Shown here one piece after another: positions 1-12,116 of a stretch of 64,000 nucleotides of DNA (the first letter of the stretch is position 1; every line of letters begins with the position of its first letter). The notes beneath the pieces are model-generated. The model was not told the origin of the DNA, did not search any database, and was given only the letters and a program-made list of their open reading frames with translations. The position numbers were made by a program, and so were the translations under genes. Origin of the DNA: Lasiosphaeria ovina (lineage: Eukaryota > Ascomycota > Sordariomycetes > Sordariales > Lasiosphaeriaceae); contig JAULSN010000002.1 in NCBI GenBank assembly GCA_033439765.1, forward strand, positions 186,001 through 250,000, given 5' to 3'.

Positions 1-1301
1 CCGCATTAGCAACTCCGACCGGGAATATTGTACTCTTTCCTATTGGGAATTGGCACCGCCAGGTTTTACTGTAGCTTGTCGTCGTTGAAGGCAGACGGCA
101 TGCATGTGCATGCTCAGAGGCTGAATTCGAACACGAACAAGCCGTCGTCACAGGTCGTCGTGCCACACACGGTCATGCTGACGACCCCTGGATTCTTCCC
201 GTGGCTTGTCTTTCCCAGAAGTTTCATCCGGTAGTGCTCGAGCCCTACGGGTATTAGTGTATAGTATGTACGCACTGTAGTACCCCGCCATTGCTCTACA
301 ACCTTGGCGGAAACCAACTTCTAGGTTACCGGAGCAAAACACCCTCAAGCCTGGGGATCCAACTCCCCAGGGCCTAAAACCGGGAGCCAGTTCACCATCC
401 ATCCGCTAAGGCATCAATATCTCGGCTCTTTATTAGAGCCGCGGTGGCGTCTGGCGGAGCGTCTAGGGCGGCCTCGAAATCGAATCCTTACTCCGCAAGC
501 AGGTACTGTAGCCATTTGCCGCTCGCTTCCAATAGACGCCGATCGCAGGCGATGTTGTGGATGGAGGACCTCACAAGGTCCAGACTCATGCATCCAACGC
601 TGAGTTTGTATTGTACACACTGAATGTCGCCCTTCATTGAACCCAGCGCAATTGTGAGAAAGCGACAGGAAAACAGATGCCGTGCTTTCACCGCTTGGAT
701 CGTCTTTTAGGGTGCGCCCGGTGTCGGTGTAAATCTCCTCATCTCGAAGTGTGGAAGCCGAAAGATTGGTGCCTAAGGAAGGTTCGCCGTCACACATCGG
801 CGGGTTTTGTTCGGATCTCCGCCAGGCAGGAACCAAAGTCACAAAAATCCCGAATGCCACGGCCGACCGACACACCCCACGTGCAGAGCGGCGCAGCTAG
901 CGAGCTTCTGCCCTCTCTCACACAACCAACCGCTCGCAACCGCGCCTTACGCTAACAACATTTTGTTTCTATTCTGGGCCGCACAACGGCACGCTGAGAT
1001 GGCCACGCCGCCGACTTTGGGGGAAATCCAACCAACGCCTCCCGACTCCGACTCGGTCGATGGAACGGGTTCTGGCTCGCCCCAAAAAATCAAACACTCC
1101 GCGCCGCCGGCTAGGATGATTACGAAACTTGGCGAGCAGAAGATGGATTTCATTCACACTACTAGTAGCCGCCTCTTTGCTCCTCCGCGGGGAGTTCGTA
1201 AGCCTGACTGACGTGTTGTCGTGTTCTGCATCGCCCCTTTCTGAGTTCTCTTGTGACTGACTGACTGCCTGAGGCGATCAGACTTGACGAGTCCAAGTTT
1301 A
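1..1301. other. Left-edge stretch without a recognised gene
   Basis: No ORF here resembles a known family. The only one that looks mildly protein-like is a minus-strand frame at 488-691 (67 residues, ending LEASGKWLQYLLAE). It starts at no obvious promoter and has no partner exon that I can find, so it is not called. The right part is upstream/5' leader sequence of the rhodopsin-like gene that starts at 1445. Confidence 0.5.

Positions 1302-1364
<63 letters not shown>
1302..1364. repeat. (CT)n microsatellite in the 5' leader of the rhodopsin-like gene
   Basis: An almost pure CT dinucleotide run of about 60 bp, broken by one CC, ends 80 bp before the start codon at 1445. Pyrimidine tracts are common just upstream of fungal start codons, so it may lie in the promoter or 5' UTR. 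Its length is likely to vary between strains. Confidence 0.95.
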
Positions 1365-1367
<3 letters not shown>

Positions 1368-1444
1368 GGTCCGTTGAGTCCAGAGTCAGACACAGGCCGT
1401 AGACCCACCACAGCAACCACACAAGCACACTCACAGCATCAGCC

Positions 1445-2798
1445 ATGGCTGCTCCTCCTCCAGGTTCCGCAATGGGCATGTTGCCGCCCGACGAGGACCG
1501 AGGCCCGCAGCTGGTCGCCATGTTCTGGACATACACGTCCATCGCCGCGGCCATGACCGGCCTGCGCTTCTATGCCCGCATGCAGATCCGCGCCGTCGGC
1601 TGGGACGACTGGATGATGCTGGCCACTGTGGTACGTCGTCTTTCACTCTTCCACTCAAAAAGTAAGCCGAGGCTGACACCCAGCACAGGTCCTGTTTGGC
1701 ATCGCCACGTCCTTTGTCACGTACATGGCCAGCATCGGCGGCTCCCGCCATGTCTACTACCTCACCATGGAGCAGACCCTCAAGGCGGTCAAGTTCAGCT
1801 GGATATCGCAGCCGTGGGCCATCTTCTGCTTCGCCACCGGCAAGGCCTCGGTCGCCTTCCTGACCCTCCGCTTCATCGGCCGCAACACCTTCTGGCGCAA
1901 GTGGATCCTGTACTACATCATCGTCACCATCTTCATCGCCAACGGCCTGGGCTGCATCATCACATTTGTGCAGTGCGACCCCCCTCGCGCCCTCTGGACG
2001 CCAGACATTCCGGCAAAGTGCTGGGATCCCAGCGTCCAGCTGCACTACAACTACTTCCTCTCGGGTGCGTCTCTCCTTTCACTGCCTCGTCCTTTCTTCC
2101 ACATGGACTAATGGAAAACATGCAGCCTACAATATCGCCGCCGACATTGTCCTTGCCATCCTGCCAGCCACCTTCATCAGCGGCCTGAACCTGCGCCGCG
2201 AGAAGAAGATTGCCCTCTGCGTGCTGCTCAGTCTCGGTTTTGTGTAAGTTGAATTCGCCCGTCACTTCTTGCCGAGTGCAACCGCTGACACTTTGACCTC
2301 CAGTGCCGCCATCTTCAGTGGACTCAAGGTCCGCTATCTCGACAAGCTGGGGGCGCGCACCGACTTCACATGTAAGCCTCCCACCCCATCACACAAACAC
2401 ACCCCCTTTTCCAATACCAAACGCTGACCTTTGCTTCAGGGAACGCCTACGACATCCAGGTGTGGACAGGCGCCGAGGCGTTCGTCATGATGGTGTGCGG
2501 CAACGTGCCGCCACTGCAGCTGCTGTGGGATCGCTACGTCTCGCACAAGCTCGACTCGTCGTGGAGCCGCACGCCGCTCAAGTACCACAGCAACGGCAGC
2601 AACGGCAACTACTCGGGCTCCGAGAAGTCAGGCCCCAGCCGCCACCTCAACTCTTCCAACAGCAGCCAAAAGGGCCCGTCGCACACCCAGGTCGTCGCCG
2701 CCGGCTACGACGCCACCCTCCCGCGCTACCCCGGCCAGATCTACGCCACCACCAACGTCGAGGTCCACGGCCACGCCGCCAACCGCGACTTTGTATAA
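1445..2798 (+). CDS. Fungal rhodopsin-domain (Pth11-like) seven-helix membrane protein
   Basis: Predicted exons 1445-1630, 1689-2064, 2126-2243, 2304-2371 and 2440-2798 give 368 residues, and all junctions keep frame. The protein has the fungal rhodopsin-domain layout: a short N-terminus, a first helix followed by RFYAR and GWDDWMM, several hydrophobic helices, and the conserved WxxQPWAIFCFATGKASVAFLTLRFIGR segment in the middle (seen across about residues 110-140). Then come a Cys pair in an extracellular loop (CIITFVQCDPP...KCWDP), the ADIVLAILP helix and a GAEAFVMMVCGNVPPL last helix. The C-terminal tail is hydrophilic and rich in Ser/Gly/Asn. Such proteins sit in the plasma membrane; some relatives (Pth11) act as G-protein-coupled sensors, but most are uncharacterised. 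No CFEM domain is present. Family assignment is solid; a receptor role is inference. Start chosen as the first ATG after the CT tract. Confidence 0.85.
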
Positions 2799-3881
2799 GA
2801 CGCATGTCTCCTCATTTCCTTCCTTTCCCATATATCTCTGTCTTGTAAATTCAAAGGTGTAACTTACGCTTGGAAATACCCGTGTGGGAACTCGGACGCG
2901 ATTTCTTTTCTCTTTCTCTGTCTCGTCCGGGAAGGGGGGCACAACCGGGGAGTCCGCTGTACCTTGAACCCGGGTCTTGGTTGCTGTATTATTGGCCTGT
3001 CTCTTTGTCTTCTCTTTCTGCACTCCTTCCGTGTGCTGAGGCATGGCCGTGTAATTACCACCTTGGGAGGACGTGGCATAACCAATCAGGGGGTCCACCC
3101 ACCGCACTTGTACTGAAACACGTCGTCGCGGTTGGTGCGTGGATGGATGTAGTAATAACTGAGAGTATTCCTCCTCGCACTTGCTCCTTCGGTTTCTGAC
3201 AGGCTTTGTGCAAAAGTCGTATATGCCACTTCCCGTTGACCAGGCCTAAGCTCTGAATAGGGTATCCTGTATGTTTTTGCGCGCCCTGCTGCTCTTACGA
3301 ATCACAAAGGCCCATTTCAACATATTATTGTGGTAAGAAGGGGTACGAACGACTTTGCAGGGTGTTCTGATTAGTCGAGACCTCTCAATTAACTTACATG
3401 ATCTCTTCCCATCGTGCAGAACATGGAATTCGAATTCAACCAACACGCACATATACTCACCCAATAAGCATAGCCCATAATGATTCACGCCTAATCTTTA
3501 CAGCTTCTAACATCACCAAGTTCTCATTACTGTTATGTGGCTGGAACAACCTTGGGATTGGAAACCGGAACAATGACAAAGAGATAATGCTGCGGTATTG
3601 TGCCCATGCTTAATTGTTCCCGCACCTCCAAATCACCAGTCTAAAAACAAAGAACATTGCTGCCGAGTACAGCTTGCACTTGCCTCCTGCATCGAATAAC
3701 TATAAAAAACCCACCACTTGCTTCCCATGTATTTTATATTACAGAAGCATCCCTTCGCGAGTTCTCCTCCCCAGACTGCCTTCCCACTGCAATAATAGGT
3801 AGTCTTACCCAAGACAACCCCTGTAACTAAACACAAACACACACACACACACACACACACATCCACATCCCCCCTCCAAAA
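2799..3881. other. Intergenic stretch
   Basis: No coding signal. It carries the 3' flank of the membrane-protein gene and the promoter of the small Cys-rich gene. An (AC)n microsatellite of about 30 bp at 3831-3861 ends 20 bp before the next start codon. Confidence 0.7.
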
Positions 3882-4142
3882 ATGGTCAAGAAGCGAGCCG
3901 TCCGCGACGCGCAGGAGCTGAGGAGAGGGTTCACGTACCGGGACAAGTGGCTCGCGGCGCCCGACGTCAAGAAGGTCTACGGCACGGACGACTGGGCGTG
4001 GAGCTGCTGCGAGTGCCAGCACGCCAACAAGCTCAGGGACAGACGGCCGGACAGCGCGGCTTGCGGTAACCTCGAGGAGGGCTGTGAGCACCGCCGCTGC
4101 GACGAGTGCACGTACGGCGACGTTGTGTGCAAGCCGACTAAG

Positions 4143-4173
<31 letters not shown>

Positions 4174-4193
4174 GTTCTAAACCGCCTGAGTGA
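3882..4193 (+). CDS. Small Cys-rich putative zinc-binding protein
   Basis: A single-exon ORF of 103 residues. After a basic N-terminus (MVKKRAVRD) there is a Cys/His block at about residues 44-85: W-x-W-x-C-C-x-C-x-H-x-N, then Cys, then G-C-x-H-x2-C-x2-C. This spacing resembles small fungal zinc-ribbon or RanBP2-like domains that read WxCCxC...CxxCxHxxC. The C-terminus is a run of alanines (about 49-60 from the end) encoded by GCT repeats, which may be unstable in length. No signal peptide is visible, so it is probably intracellular. Function is unknown; metal binding is inferred from the Cys spacing. The ATG is immediately preceded by a C-rich leader (cccctccaaaa), a normal fungal start context. 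Confidence 0.7.
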
Positions 4194-4576
4194 GTATGAT
4201 TAATGATGATTAATCGGATGAGCACCGTCTGCCAAGGTAATGCATTGGCATTTTTATACGGCTGATGTTGTTAGATATTAATTGAGTTTATTTATTTCTC
4301 CTATTTTGAGTCTTTGAGATGAACGTGCCTCCCTGTGATTGATTATTGGTTTATGTATATGATGAATTCCCTGAGGCCTTGATATTTCCTCGTCTTGGAT
4401 CTTAAGTGAATGATAATGCCCATCTTTCCCGTAAAAGTACTTCAATATATTTCACCAACATGAACAAATACTGAGAATTCACATTCCTCCCATTTCAGCC
4501 CCTACGTACACGAGACATGGCCTCAGCCACCCCCCTGTAAAGTATAGACATAGACATAGGAACACACTCACCGCCA
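4194..4576. other. Convergent intergenic stretch
   Basis: AT-rich 3' flanks of two convergent genes. I see nothing else in it. Confidence 0.7.
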
Positions 4577-5662
4577 TCAATCAACCTCGCCAACAAACCG
4601 AAACGTCAGCCCGCGGACCGTCTCCCTCTCCCCATCACCTCCCACCATCTCGATTGCGCACCGAACCACCTCGTACTCGTCCGTCTCATACCAGCACAGC
4701 GCCTCCTCCTGCGCACGATCACACACCAAGAACGCGCTCCCCTCGACAACAGACTCCTCCGCAGGCGGCGGCGCGTCCACCAGCGCCTTATACCTCCCAC
4801 CCCAGACCCTGAGCACACCACCACGCACCCGTGCGGGCCTGTACTCCGGCCCACACCCAAGATCCAGGTCCAGCAGCCGCCGTAGCACGGCGTCGTCCGC
4901 CAGCGTGCCGTAGAAGAAGTACCACACGGGATACTCGTCCTGGGACGGGCGGAGGGCGGGGTCGGTGGCCGACGCGGCGCGGCGGTGCGGCAGCGTGGCG
5001 TCGTAATCGTCGCCGAGGCCGAGCGTCGGGTGCGCCGAGCACGCGGCCAGCGCCTTGTCTGCGACCGCGGAGCAGATAAAAGTTGGCTGGAATGTGGAGC
5101 CGGCACTAGAGAGGGCGAGCAGGAGGCGGTCGCGTTCTGCGGCGCTGACTTTGCAGAACGCTGCCGGCGCGCCCGAGTCGTCGCTGCCGGCGAGGGCGGT
5201 GGGCGTCATCTCTCGGCGCAGCGCTGCTTGGAGCGACTCGGGGCTTGACAGCGCGCCCTCGAGCTCGAGGAGGTATGTGTGCTGTCTGGTGGGCTAGGGC
5301 TGGGCGGTAGCTGGTGGGCGAGCGGCCGACTTGGCGAGCCAGCACGCGTGCTCGTAAGCCTCCTTGTTGAAGCCGGCTGCCGTTTTGTTGGCCGCGACGG
5401 TCTGCCACGATGCCTCGGACAAGATGGGCCGTCCCAGATCGCGTCTCTTGTCCTTGATTTCTTTGGCGGCCACGGCGTACGTGTATCCGAAGAGGGCCTG
5501 CCACCGCATGACCGTGTCGCGGTCAGGCTCGTCTTCTGGCCTGGGCTGCGAGCTTGCGGCCTGAGCCATCGACTCGAGTTCGTCCCATGCGTCCATTTTG
5601 GGGTGTTGGTGTGGATGGACTGGTTGAAGAGTCATGTTTGGAATTGGAGGTTGAGTCGGCAA
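4577..5662 (-). CDS. GGCT/AIG2-like (gamma-glutamylcyclotransferase fold) protein with N-terminal helical module
   Basis: Two same-frame ORFs (5294-5662 and 4577 up to about 5285) are separated only by a TAG. Removing a 45-nt intron, 5330-5286 (donor GTCGGC, acceptor ACCAG), would join them; a donor at the upstream GTGCTG also works. The first part (about 110 residues) contains RDTVMRWQALFGYTYAVA and FNKEAYEHACWL, a helical module I have seen in other fungal proteins but cannot name. The second part contains HTYLLELEGALSSPESLQ, then YPVWYFFYGTLAD, the glycine-rich substrate loop of the GGCT/AIG2 fold, then GGRYKALVDAP and LCWYETDEYEVVRC, where the glutamate fits the catalytic position. Relatives are cyclotransferases acting on gamma-glutamyl compounds, but many are unassigned. 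The donor is weak, so two separate genes is a real alternative: the left one ending at 5294 and the right one starting at ATG 5209. Confidence 0.6.
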
Positions 5663-6124
5663 GGGAGCGTGGTGACTGGTGACAATTTATAATAGACCGT
5701 TGGGGATAAATAAAGTTCATTGACTCACGAGGCTATTGAGTTTGACAACTGCCGCTTAGATTTGTCGGGAGCCGTTCGGCGTTGAACAAGGAAGGCACGG
5801 CGGGGGTTTAAACTTCAGCTTTATATAACTCTTCAAGCAGTTTCGACGTCGAGACCGTTGTAGCTATCCAAAAGCGCGCAAGGTTTTGGTGGCAAGGCGG
5901 TATAGACTGTACGAAATATTTCCCGAACTTGATAGCTAGACCAGTTTCCAACAACCCCAAGCTTAAAGCACCATGACAGGCCACACTGCCACAACTATAT
6001 GAAGCTCACGACAACCCTCAAGTTAGTCCTTGCCCATGGGCTCCACAGAAATAACCTCTGCCGGGGTCTCCCGTGGCTGTGACTGTTGTTGCTGCTCGAT
6101 ATCACGGACACTATCCGCTGACGC
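5663..6124. other. Intergenic stretch
   Basis: Upstream region of the GGCT-like gene and 3' flank of the RTA1-like gene, both on the minus strand. I see nothing else in it. Confidence 0.6.
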
Positions 6125-7651
6125 CTACTCTGAAAGCCCGTTTCCGCTCCCCACCTGCTTCAACACCGCCTCTCCGTGAGCCCCTTCGGATTTCTCGGCG
6201 CTCGTCGTGTTTCCTGTCGCACCAAACTTCGGCCCCAGCCCGCGCCCGCCGCTCTTAGCCGACATGCGCGCCGCCATTTGCGGGAACAGGAAGCCTGGCG
6301 GGAACACGGCCAGTAAGACGCACGAGATAGCGACCATGCTGAATGAGCGAGTCTTGTTAGTATGTTGGAGTGGGAGTCGAAATCAGTTGGCAGTAGGGTT
6401 ACAAGTGATGAAAGTTTGGATGTTGATGAGAAAAGGGGGGTTCCTGTTCTACTCACAATCCCTCAAGGACAATAAACGACGGCTCGTCCTGCATGATCTT
6501 GTTTCCCCACCCGCCAGCCATCTCGGCGATACTGTTGTGGCGTGGACAGCCCGGGTCAGCACTTGGTTCATTTATCCACGCTTTCCATCCGGCCAAGCAA
6601 TGATTCTGACCACTTGAAAACACCGGCACAACTCACCGATAGATGCAGCGGATCAGGATGCCGCTGTACGCCGCACTGACGGCGTAGATGAAAGCCCTGA
6701 ACTTCTTGTCGTGCCACAGCGCAACCGCGTCCTGGCGCGGCACCAGACCCGTGCCTGCCCCGTCTGCCGCCGCTATCCACCGCTTGACGCGGAGGTAGTA
6801 GTCTGCGCAGGTGGTGCCGAAACAGAGCAGCACGAATACCTGCAGGGTGATGCCGGCGATGATGGCGCGGTTGCCGTGCTGGAGCATCGAGAAGTTCGTG
6901 GAGCCGGCGCTGGCCGCGAGGGCGCCGCCGATGGCCTGGACCAGCAGGCACGACACGTCGAGGGGCACGAAGATGAAGGGAAAGAGGTGCGGGCGCACGC
7001 GTGAGAGCTCTGGGTTGAGCGACAGGCACACGTGCTTCAGCGTCAGGTAGATGGACACGCACGCCAGTGTCGGCGCCAGGACGATGGCGCAGATCTGCGT
7101 CTCAAAGGCTTCCTTGTTCCAGGGGTTGTCGCTCAGCGGGATGCGGGCTCCATAGCCTGTTGTGTGAGGCGGCGCTCAGGCGCATGTGTCAGCCGAGTGG
7201 CAGTAAGAAACGAAACTGAAAATGAGCATGAATGGTTGTTCCTCATCGCTCATGTCTCTTGATAGTTGGCGGCGGGACAGTTCTTATCACCATCCACCTC
7301 GACAGTTTCAAAGAAAGCAAATGCACAATGGCTTGTAACTGCGAATAAAAAGCCAGGGATTGGCCTACCGGCGAGCTCCAGCGCACAGCCAGCAGTGATG
7401 AAAGCCATGTAGCTCCACGTCTTCTTCCACGTGCCCAGAACCAGGGTGGTGACCATGGCCAGGCCGAACACAATGGCGAAGAAGTAGTTGATACCTTTGT
7501 TGGGGAAATAGCCAAGAGTGGTGGCCTGGACAGGACAGAAGGCCGATATTTGGGTGCATGAGTAGTAGTAGGCCCCCAGGTTGTCAATACCGGCCTCGCC
7601 CCCCGTCTCGGGATCAAGGCCTGTGGTGTTTTCCATGGTTGGCGCCGACAT
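6125..7651 (-). CDS. RTA1-family lipid-translocating exporter-like membrane protein
   Basis: Exons in coding order are 7651-7369, 7156-6637, 6531-6457 and 6338-6125, giving 363 residues; all joins keep frame and use GT-AG borders (GTAGGC, GTGAGT, GTGAGT). Seven hydrophobic helices are visible. Family marks include an N-terminal segment with two Cys (YYYSCTQISAFCPV), a GYFPNKGINYFF helix, LAPTLACVSIYLTL, FVPLDVSCLLVQAIGGALAA and the end of helix six, IRCIYRIAEMAGGWGNKIMQDEPSFIVLEG, split over two introns. RTA1/Rsb1 proteins move or sense sphingoid bases and mediate resistance to toxic lipids in the plasma membrane; the exact substrate here is unknown. The tail is hydrophilic and Gly/Ser-rich. 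The first ATG (7651) is used; a second lies five codons in. The first intron is long (212 nt) and I found no missed exon inside it. Confidence 0.88.
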
Positions 7652-9191
7652 GGAGGTTGAAAGGGATCGGGGTCACCGGCGAACGAAAGGAACGAGGTGA
7701 TAGTTCACTCTCCCGACCTTCTCAAGCCTGTCGGCTGACGACTTTCAAGGTTCGGGGAGGGAGCAAACGTGTCTTAAATGTTGGCGACGCTGAACTAGCA
7801 GTGTCTCACAACCGGAAAGGGGCTCCCTGCTGTATTCCGCAATCAAGGATTCGAGATTTCGGGGGAAATAAATACGGATTGACCAGTGACTTCAGCGATG
7901 AATATCATGGAATGAAAATGTGTCACTTAGCGCCTCGGCCGGAAGCGAACTGAAGTAGTCGGTCAAGCACGGACGGAGGCGGAGATGATGCAGCAGTTCT
8001 CGTGTGTCGCCTCCATAATGAGACATGAGATATCTGGCGAGGCTGTCAACCCGGATTGGGCGAGGGCGAGGGCGAGGGCGAGGGCGAGGGTGGGGGGTGG
8101 CCAGACCAGTCCATATCTTATATGCCCGGCCTGTGAATTGCCTGTCAACTCGGGGCTGGGGGGTTGTCTTCTCGTCTGATGCCGAAACCCCTCGCACCAA
8201 CTCGGGGCAAGTGGTCTTTTCGTCCGATAACCAGCGACTTGAACACGGCCAAGCCAGCCAAGACAAGCCCCGCTCCATCGAAAGGTGGCGGCGACAGTTG
8301 ATGGACGAGGGTTTTGGCTTCCGCCGTTCCATTCGGCTCCAAAACAGACCAGCAAACGCGACTGCGCTCACCCCTTGGGAGTCCTTCAAGTCGGGCGTGC
8401 CGTATACCGATCCTTTTTCGACCACTGACCATTGACCATTGGCCATTGACAATTCAGCACCAGACGGAACACACGATATGCGGCTCTGGAGGCGCATCTT
8501 GCGCACGTAACCCCTCTTTGCAAGACTAATAGAAAAGTCTGCGACGACGCCCGGGCATGTGAAAACGCGTGTCCGCATCAATTTGCACACGTAGGTTGCA
8601 GACTACGTTACGGCAGAAGAAGGTGCGGAGACGTTCCAAAACGACGACAAGTCCACCCACACTAACAAAGATTGGCGGGAAACGGCCTGGGCTTTCCTCA
8701 CAAACCGACATGCATTGCTAGAAGGTGAAATAAATAAAAAGCGTTGATGGAATGTCAATTCCAGTCAGAATTAGACTTCGACCTACTGTACAAATTGGCA
8801 AGGTAAAATTTCTCGAGGTGGAGCACAACCAAATCGCGAAGCACGTGTCAACTTTATGCCCTAATCATGTTATGCAGAGCTCGGCCTTGCACCACCAGCG
8901 CCAAATCTCCGCAAAACGTGGAGTGATGACCGACAGCTGTCGCTGCGCAGACGTCAAATTGACCCAAAGCCGAGCCCAACGCCACGCCACGCCATCGCCC
9001 TCTGTACCTAGTGGCACGCAACGGCTGAAGCTTCACACGCGCAGGCACCGCTAGCTTACACGGTAGCGGTGGCCGCTACACGCGAGCGGATGCCGTGAGA
9101 AGACTGCCTTTTCCCCCCAATTGTTATGTTGTTGCTATTGCGTTGCTGTTACGCGACCATTAACCATTCGAGGCAGGCTGCCGCGACATGT
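7652..9191. other. Intergenic stretch with short tandem repeats
   Basis: No convincing gene. A 232-codon minus-strand frame (7892-8590) overlaps a hexanucleotide repeat and has no recognisable domain, so it is treated as chance. Contains (GGGCGA)n at 8058-8091 and a short ATTGACC-type repeat near 8425-8455. The rest is upstream sequence of the RTA1-like gene and the 3' flank of the dehydrogenase. Confidence 0.6.
8058..8091. repeat. (GGGCGA)n minisatellite
   Basis: About five and a half copies of GGGCGA in tandem, ending in a G-rich stretch. The complementary strand would be C-rich. No gene uses it in a supported frame. Confidence 0.9.
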
Positions 9192-10511
9192 TCACTTTTC
9201 TCCCGAGCCCGACTCCTCCTTCCCCGCCCCCTCGTCGCTGAGCCAGCGGTAGACGACTGAAAAGTCGCGCCCCTTGTAGCGGTCGTCGGCCTCGGCCGCC
9301 TCGTACACGGCCGACGTCTCAGCCGCCAAGGGCAGCCTGGCGCCCTTCTCGTCGGCGGCCTGCATGGCCAGGCGCAGGTCCTTGCGCATCAGCCCGATGC
9401 CGAAGCCGCCCTTGTAGTCGCGGCTGGCGGGCGCCGCGGCCATGACGCCCGGCACCGGGTTGTTCACCTCGCTCGGCCAGCACCGCCCCGTGCTGACGTT
9501 GATGACGCGCGCGAGCACCTGCGGGTCCAGCCCCCACCGCACGCCAAAGTGCATGGCCTCGGCCGTCGCGATGTTCTCCACGGCGAGCAGGTAGTTGTTG
9601 GCCAGCTTGGCTGCCAGCCCGGACCCCTGCGCGCCGCAGTGCAGCACCCGCGCCCCCATGCGCAGGAGCACCGCCTCGGCCCCCGGGAACACGGCTTGAG
9701 ACGCCCCCACCATGAACGTCAGCGTCCCCGCCGTGGCCCCGACTACGCCGCCCGACATGGGCGCGTCCACAAAGTGCCCGTCCCACGCCCCCGCAGCTGC
9801 CGCCGCCGCCGTCTGCGCCGCTACCTTGTTCGACGTCGCGGGATCAATGGTCGAGCAGTCGATGAAGAGGCGGGTCTCGGATCTCGGCGACGATGGCGGC
9901 GGCGCCCCCGTGAGGATGTTGTTGTACGTGGCCAGAACGTGTTCTGGTTCCGGCAGGCAGGTAATGACGGTTGTCTGTAGAGTCCGGCGTTCAGGTCAGC
10001 CGCTGGTGCCATCCACAGAAGCGCAAGGGGAGGTATGCTTCTTCCTTATTTTTCCTTCTTTCGCGAGAGACAAAACCGGGGGAGATCAAACCGCTTCTCG
10101 CGCCGCTTCATGCGCGCTGCTTGACACCTCGGTCGCGGCCCCGAGCGGGCCCTGTGCTGTGCTGGTCTCATGCGCCAGCTTCTCCGCCACCGACCGATTG
10201 ATATCGTAGAGCCGGAGCGTGTCAGACGACGGCAGCTTGGCGCGGAGGTTGCGAGCCATTTGGTAGCCCTGCCAGCGAGCGGGCTCGCCGAAGCCCCCGG
10301 GTCAGCGTACTTACGACTCCCAATCTCGAGACCACGGGGTCCGCCGCCAATGGCGCGTAGAATCATAGCATACCATCTGCCCCAGCCCAATGAAGGCGTA
10401 CGTGTCCAGTCTGCGCGGCGTCGTCGAGAATGCCCGCCGTGGGCCACGAGCCGCCGCCAGCGTCGTCGCTGACGGCTTCCTCCATGCTATCCTCCTCGTA
10501 GCAGCTTTCAT
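9192..10511 (-). CDS. 3-hydroxyisobutyrate dehydrogenase, mitochondrial
   Basis: Exons 10511-10374, 10268-10092 and 9974-9192 (all joins phase 0) give 365 residues. The start is the ATG at 10511 because it begins a typical mitochondrial leader: basic, Ser/Ala-rich, with RRAFSTTPRR near residues 25-34. Next comes the NAD-binding fingerprint FIGLGQMGYQMA (GxGxMG at about 42-47), split by intron one. TVITCLPEPEHV, FIDCSTIDP and VDAPMSGGVVGA match the substrate-binding part of beta-hydroxyacid dehydrogenases. GSGLAAKLANNYLLA holds the conserved catalytic lysine, and KDLRLAMQAADEKG marks the helical C-terminal dimer domain. The enzyme oxidises 3-hydroxyisobutyrate to methylmalonate semialdehyde with NAD+ in valine breakdown in the mitochondrial matrix. 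Length fits the family plus a leader. The overlapping 134-190-codon frames on the opposite strand are shadows of this GC-rich gene. Confidence 0.92.
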
Positions 10512-12116
10512 GTCTGCCCAGTCGGCCGTATGGTGGTCAACAAACCGTAGACTGCGAGTTTCCTGGGAGTCCCCAATCAAGAAACCTAGCAATAATAGAA
10601 TACCAATGCACGTCCTTGGTTTGTTGAAAATATTGATTGTCCCAGGTTCCAAGGTTCCTCGCTCCCTCTGTTTACAGCCTACATTCCCCCCTCCTCGCGT
10701 CTCCCTTCACTGAGATGGACGGAGTGATGGATGCAATGGCGCATGACACAAGGCGGGGAGAGTGGGTTACCCAGAGGCTAGCTAGGTACCTAGGTAGAGC
10801 GAGACAGCCGTCCGTCGACCCGAGACCATTTACGGGCGGCTCTTGTGCCGACCCTTGCCGAACTCACATGGTTTCCCCTCACCAGTCACCACGGACCCCA
10901 CAAACCCCCGAACAATAGAACCCCCCCCCGTAAAGAACAAGGTCAAGGGGACATCGGAACAAAGAGCGAAGGAATGCTTGAGTTAAAAGAACGTGCCTAA
11001 AGGTGTCAATTGCTACACAATCCCTAATGAAATAATCCGGGGTCGTCCCCTTCCGCCCCAGCCAGCGGTTCGTGCCGTCCACGACAAACAAAAGCCTTGA
11101 CCTTTCAGTTTGTTGGGCCGGGCCGGGCTACCAGCGAGGGAACATGCATTATTTCAAGACAAGGCATTCTCCGTCTTTGGAGTGGCTCCGGCGCTACAGG
11201 CATCATGCCTGGCTACCATAATCACATGCACTTTCGTGTCAAGGATGCACAAGTCAAAAGCAGTGCACTCATTCTCTATATTCTCTCTCTCAGCGCGAGA
11301 CAAAAAAGGTTCCTGATCCATTTCATTACAAAGGGTTGGGCATAATGCGCAACAAAGCGATCGTGCCTACAAAAACAAAACCAGAAAAGAGAAGAAATAA
11401 AAGAGTCGACCGAGTTTCATTCCCCTCCTCACTCCTCACGCCCCCCAACTCCTCCAAAGTCATCGACAAGCGCCTGCCAATCCCGCATCCCAAGACATGT
11501 GTGCGTATATGTGTGCGTGTGGTCGCGAGGTGCTCCCAACGCCCAAGATATCAGAAATGTAACGCGTGTGTGGGTGTCTGTGTGCGTTCGCGTCTGCATA
11601 TTCCTACATTTGGGTGACCCGAGTCCTCCATGCAATACAGAATCCAGGCCCCAAGCATACCGACTTTGAAGTAGAGAGGGCGGGGGACGGGGACGTGTTG
11701 CGGCGACCAACTCCTTTTTTTCCTCCTCTTGTTGCTCTCTCAAAAGCGCGAGCGATAGTCGTCGCAGGGGTATGTGCAGAAAACGACAAATGAAAGAAGA
11801 GAAAAAGAGCTAAAAAGAAGATTGGAAAACTTTCGAACAGGAGAGTGGAAAAACGAGTGCCCTCCATCCGGTTGTAGACTTGCCCTGAACACTCCCGCCT
11901 TCGGTAAACCCTTAGGAATATTCGGTGGTAAAGCGTTGTGTCGAAGGTGGTTATTTGCAAAGAGCGGGCTGTCAACTGCTGCTCTCCCGAGGGTCAAACG
12001 ACACAAAACCCGCGCACTCTCCCATACAAAAAACAAGCCTCAGCCAAGAACTACCGACAAAACGTCAAAGGTCTTGAGGTGTAGTGGCCGTTCCACGAAG
12101 AAACTCAAGAGTCAGT
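10512..12116. other. Intergenic stretch
   Basis: No gene recognised. Contains GT-rich simple sequence at about 11500-11590 (alternating TGTGCG-type motifs), polypyrimidine tracts, and the promoter of the dehydrogenase gene at its left end. The right end is the 3' UTR of the Bqt4-like gene. Confidence 0.6.

Noticed and set aside
414..875. Overlapping minus-strand ORFs at the left edge
   Set aside because: A short stretch looks protein-like, but no family, splice partner or good start could be found.
7892..8590. 232-codon minus-strand ORF
   Set aside because: Overlaps a hexanucleotide repeat coding for a Pro/Arg run, has no domain marks and no supported start. Likely chance in GC-rich DNA.
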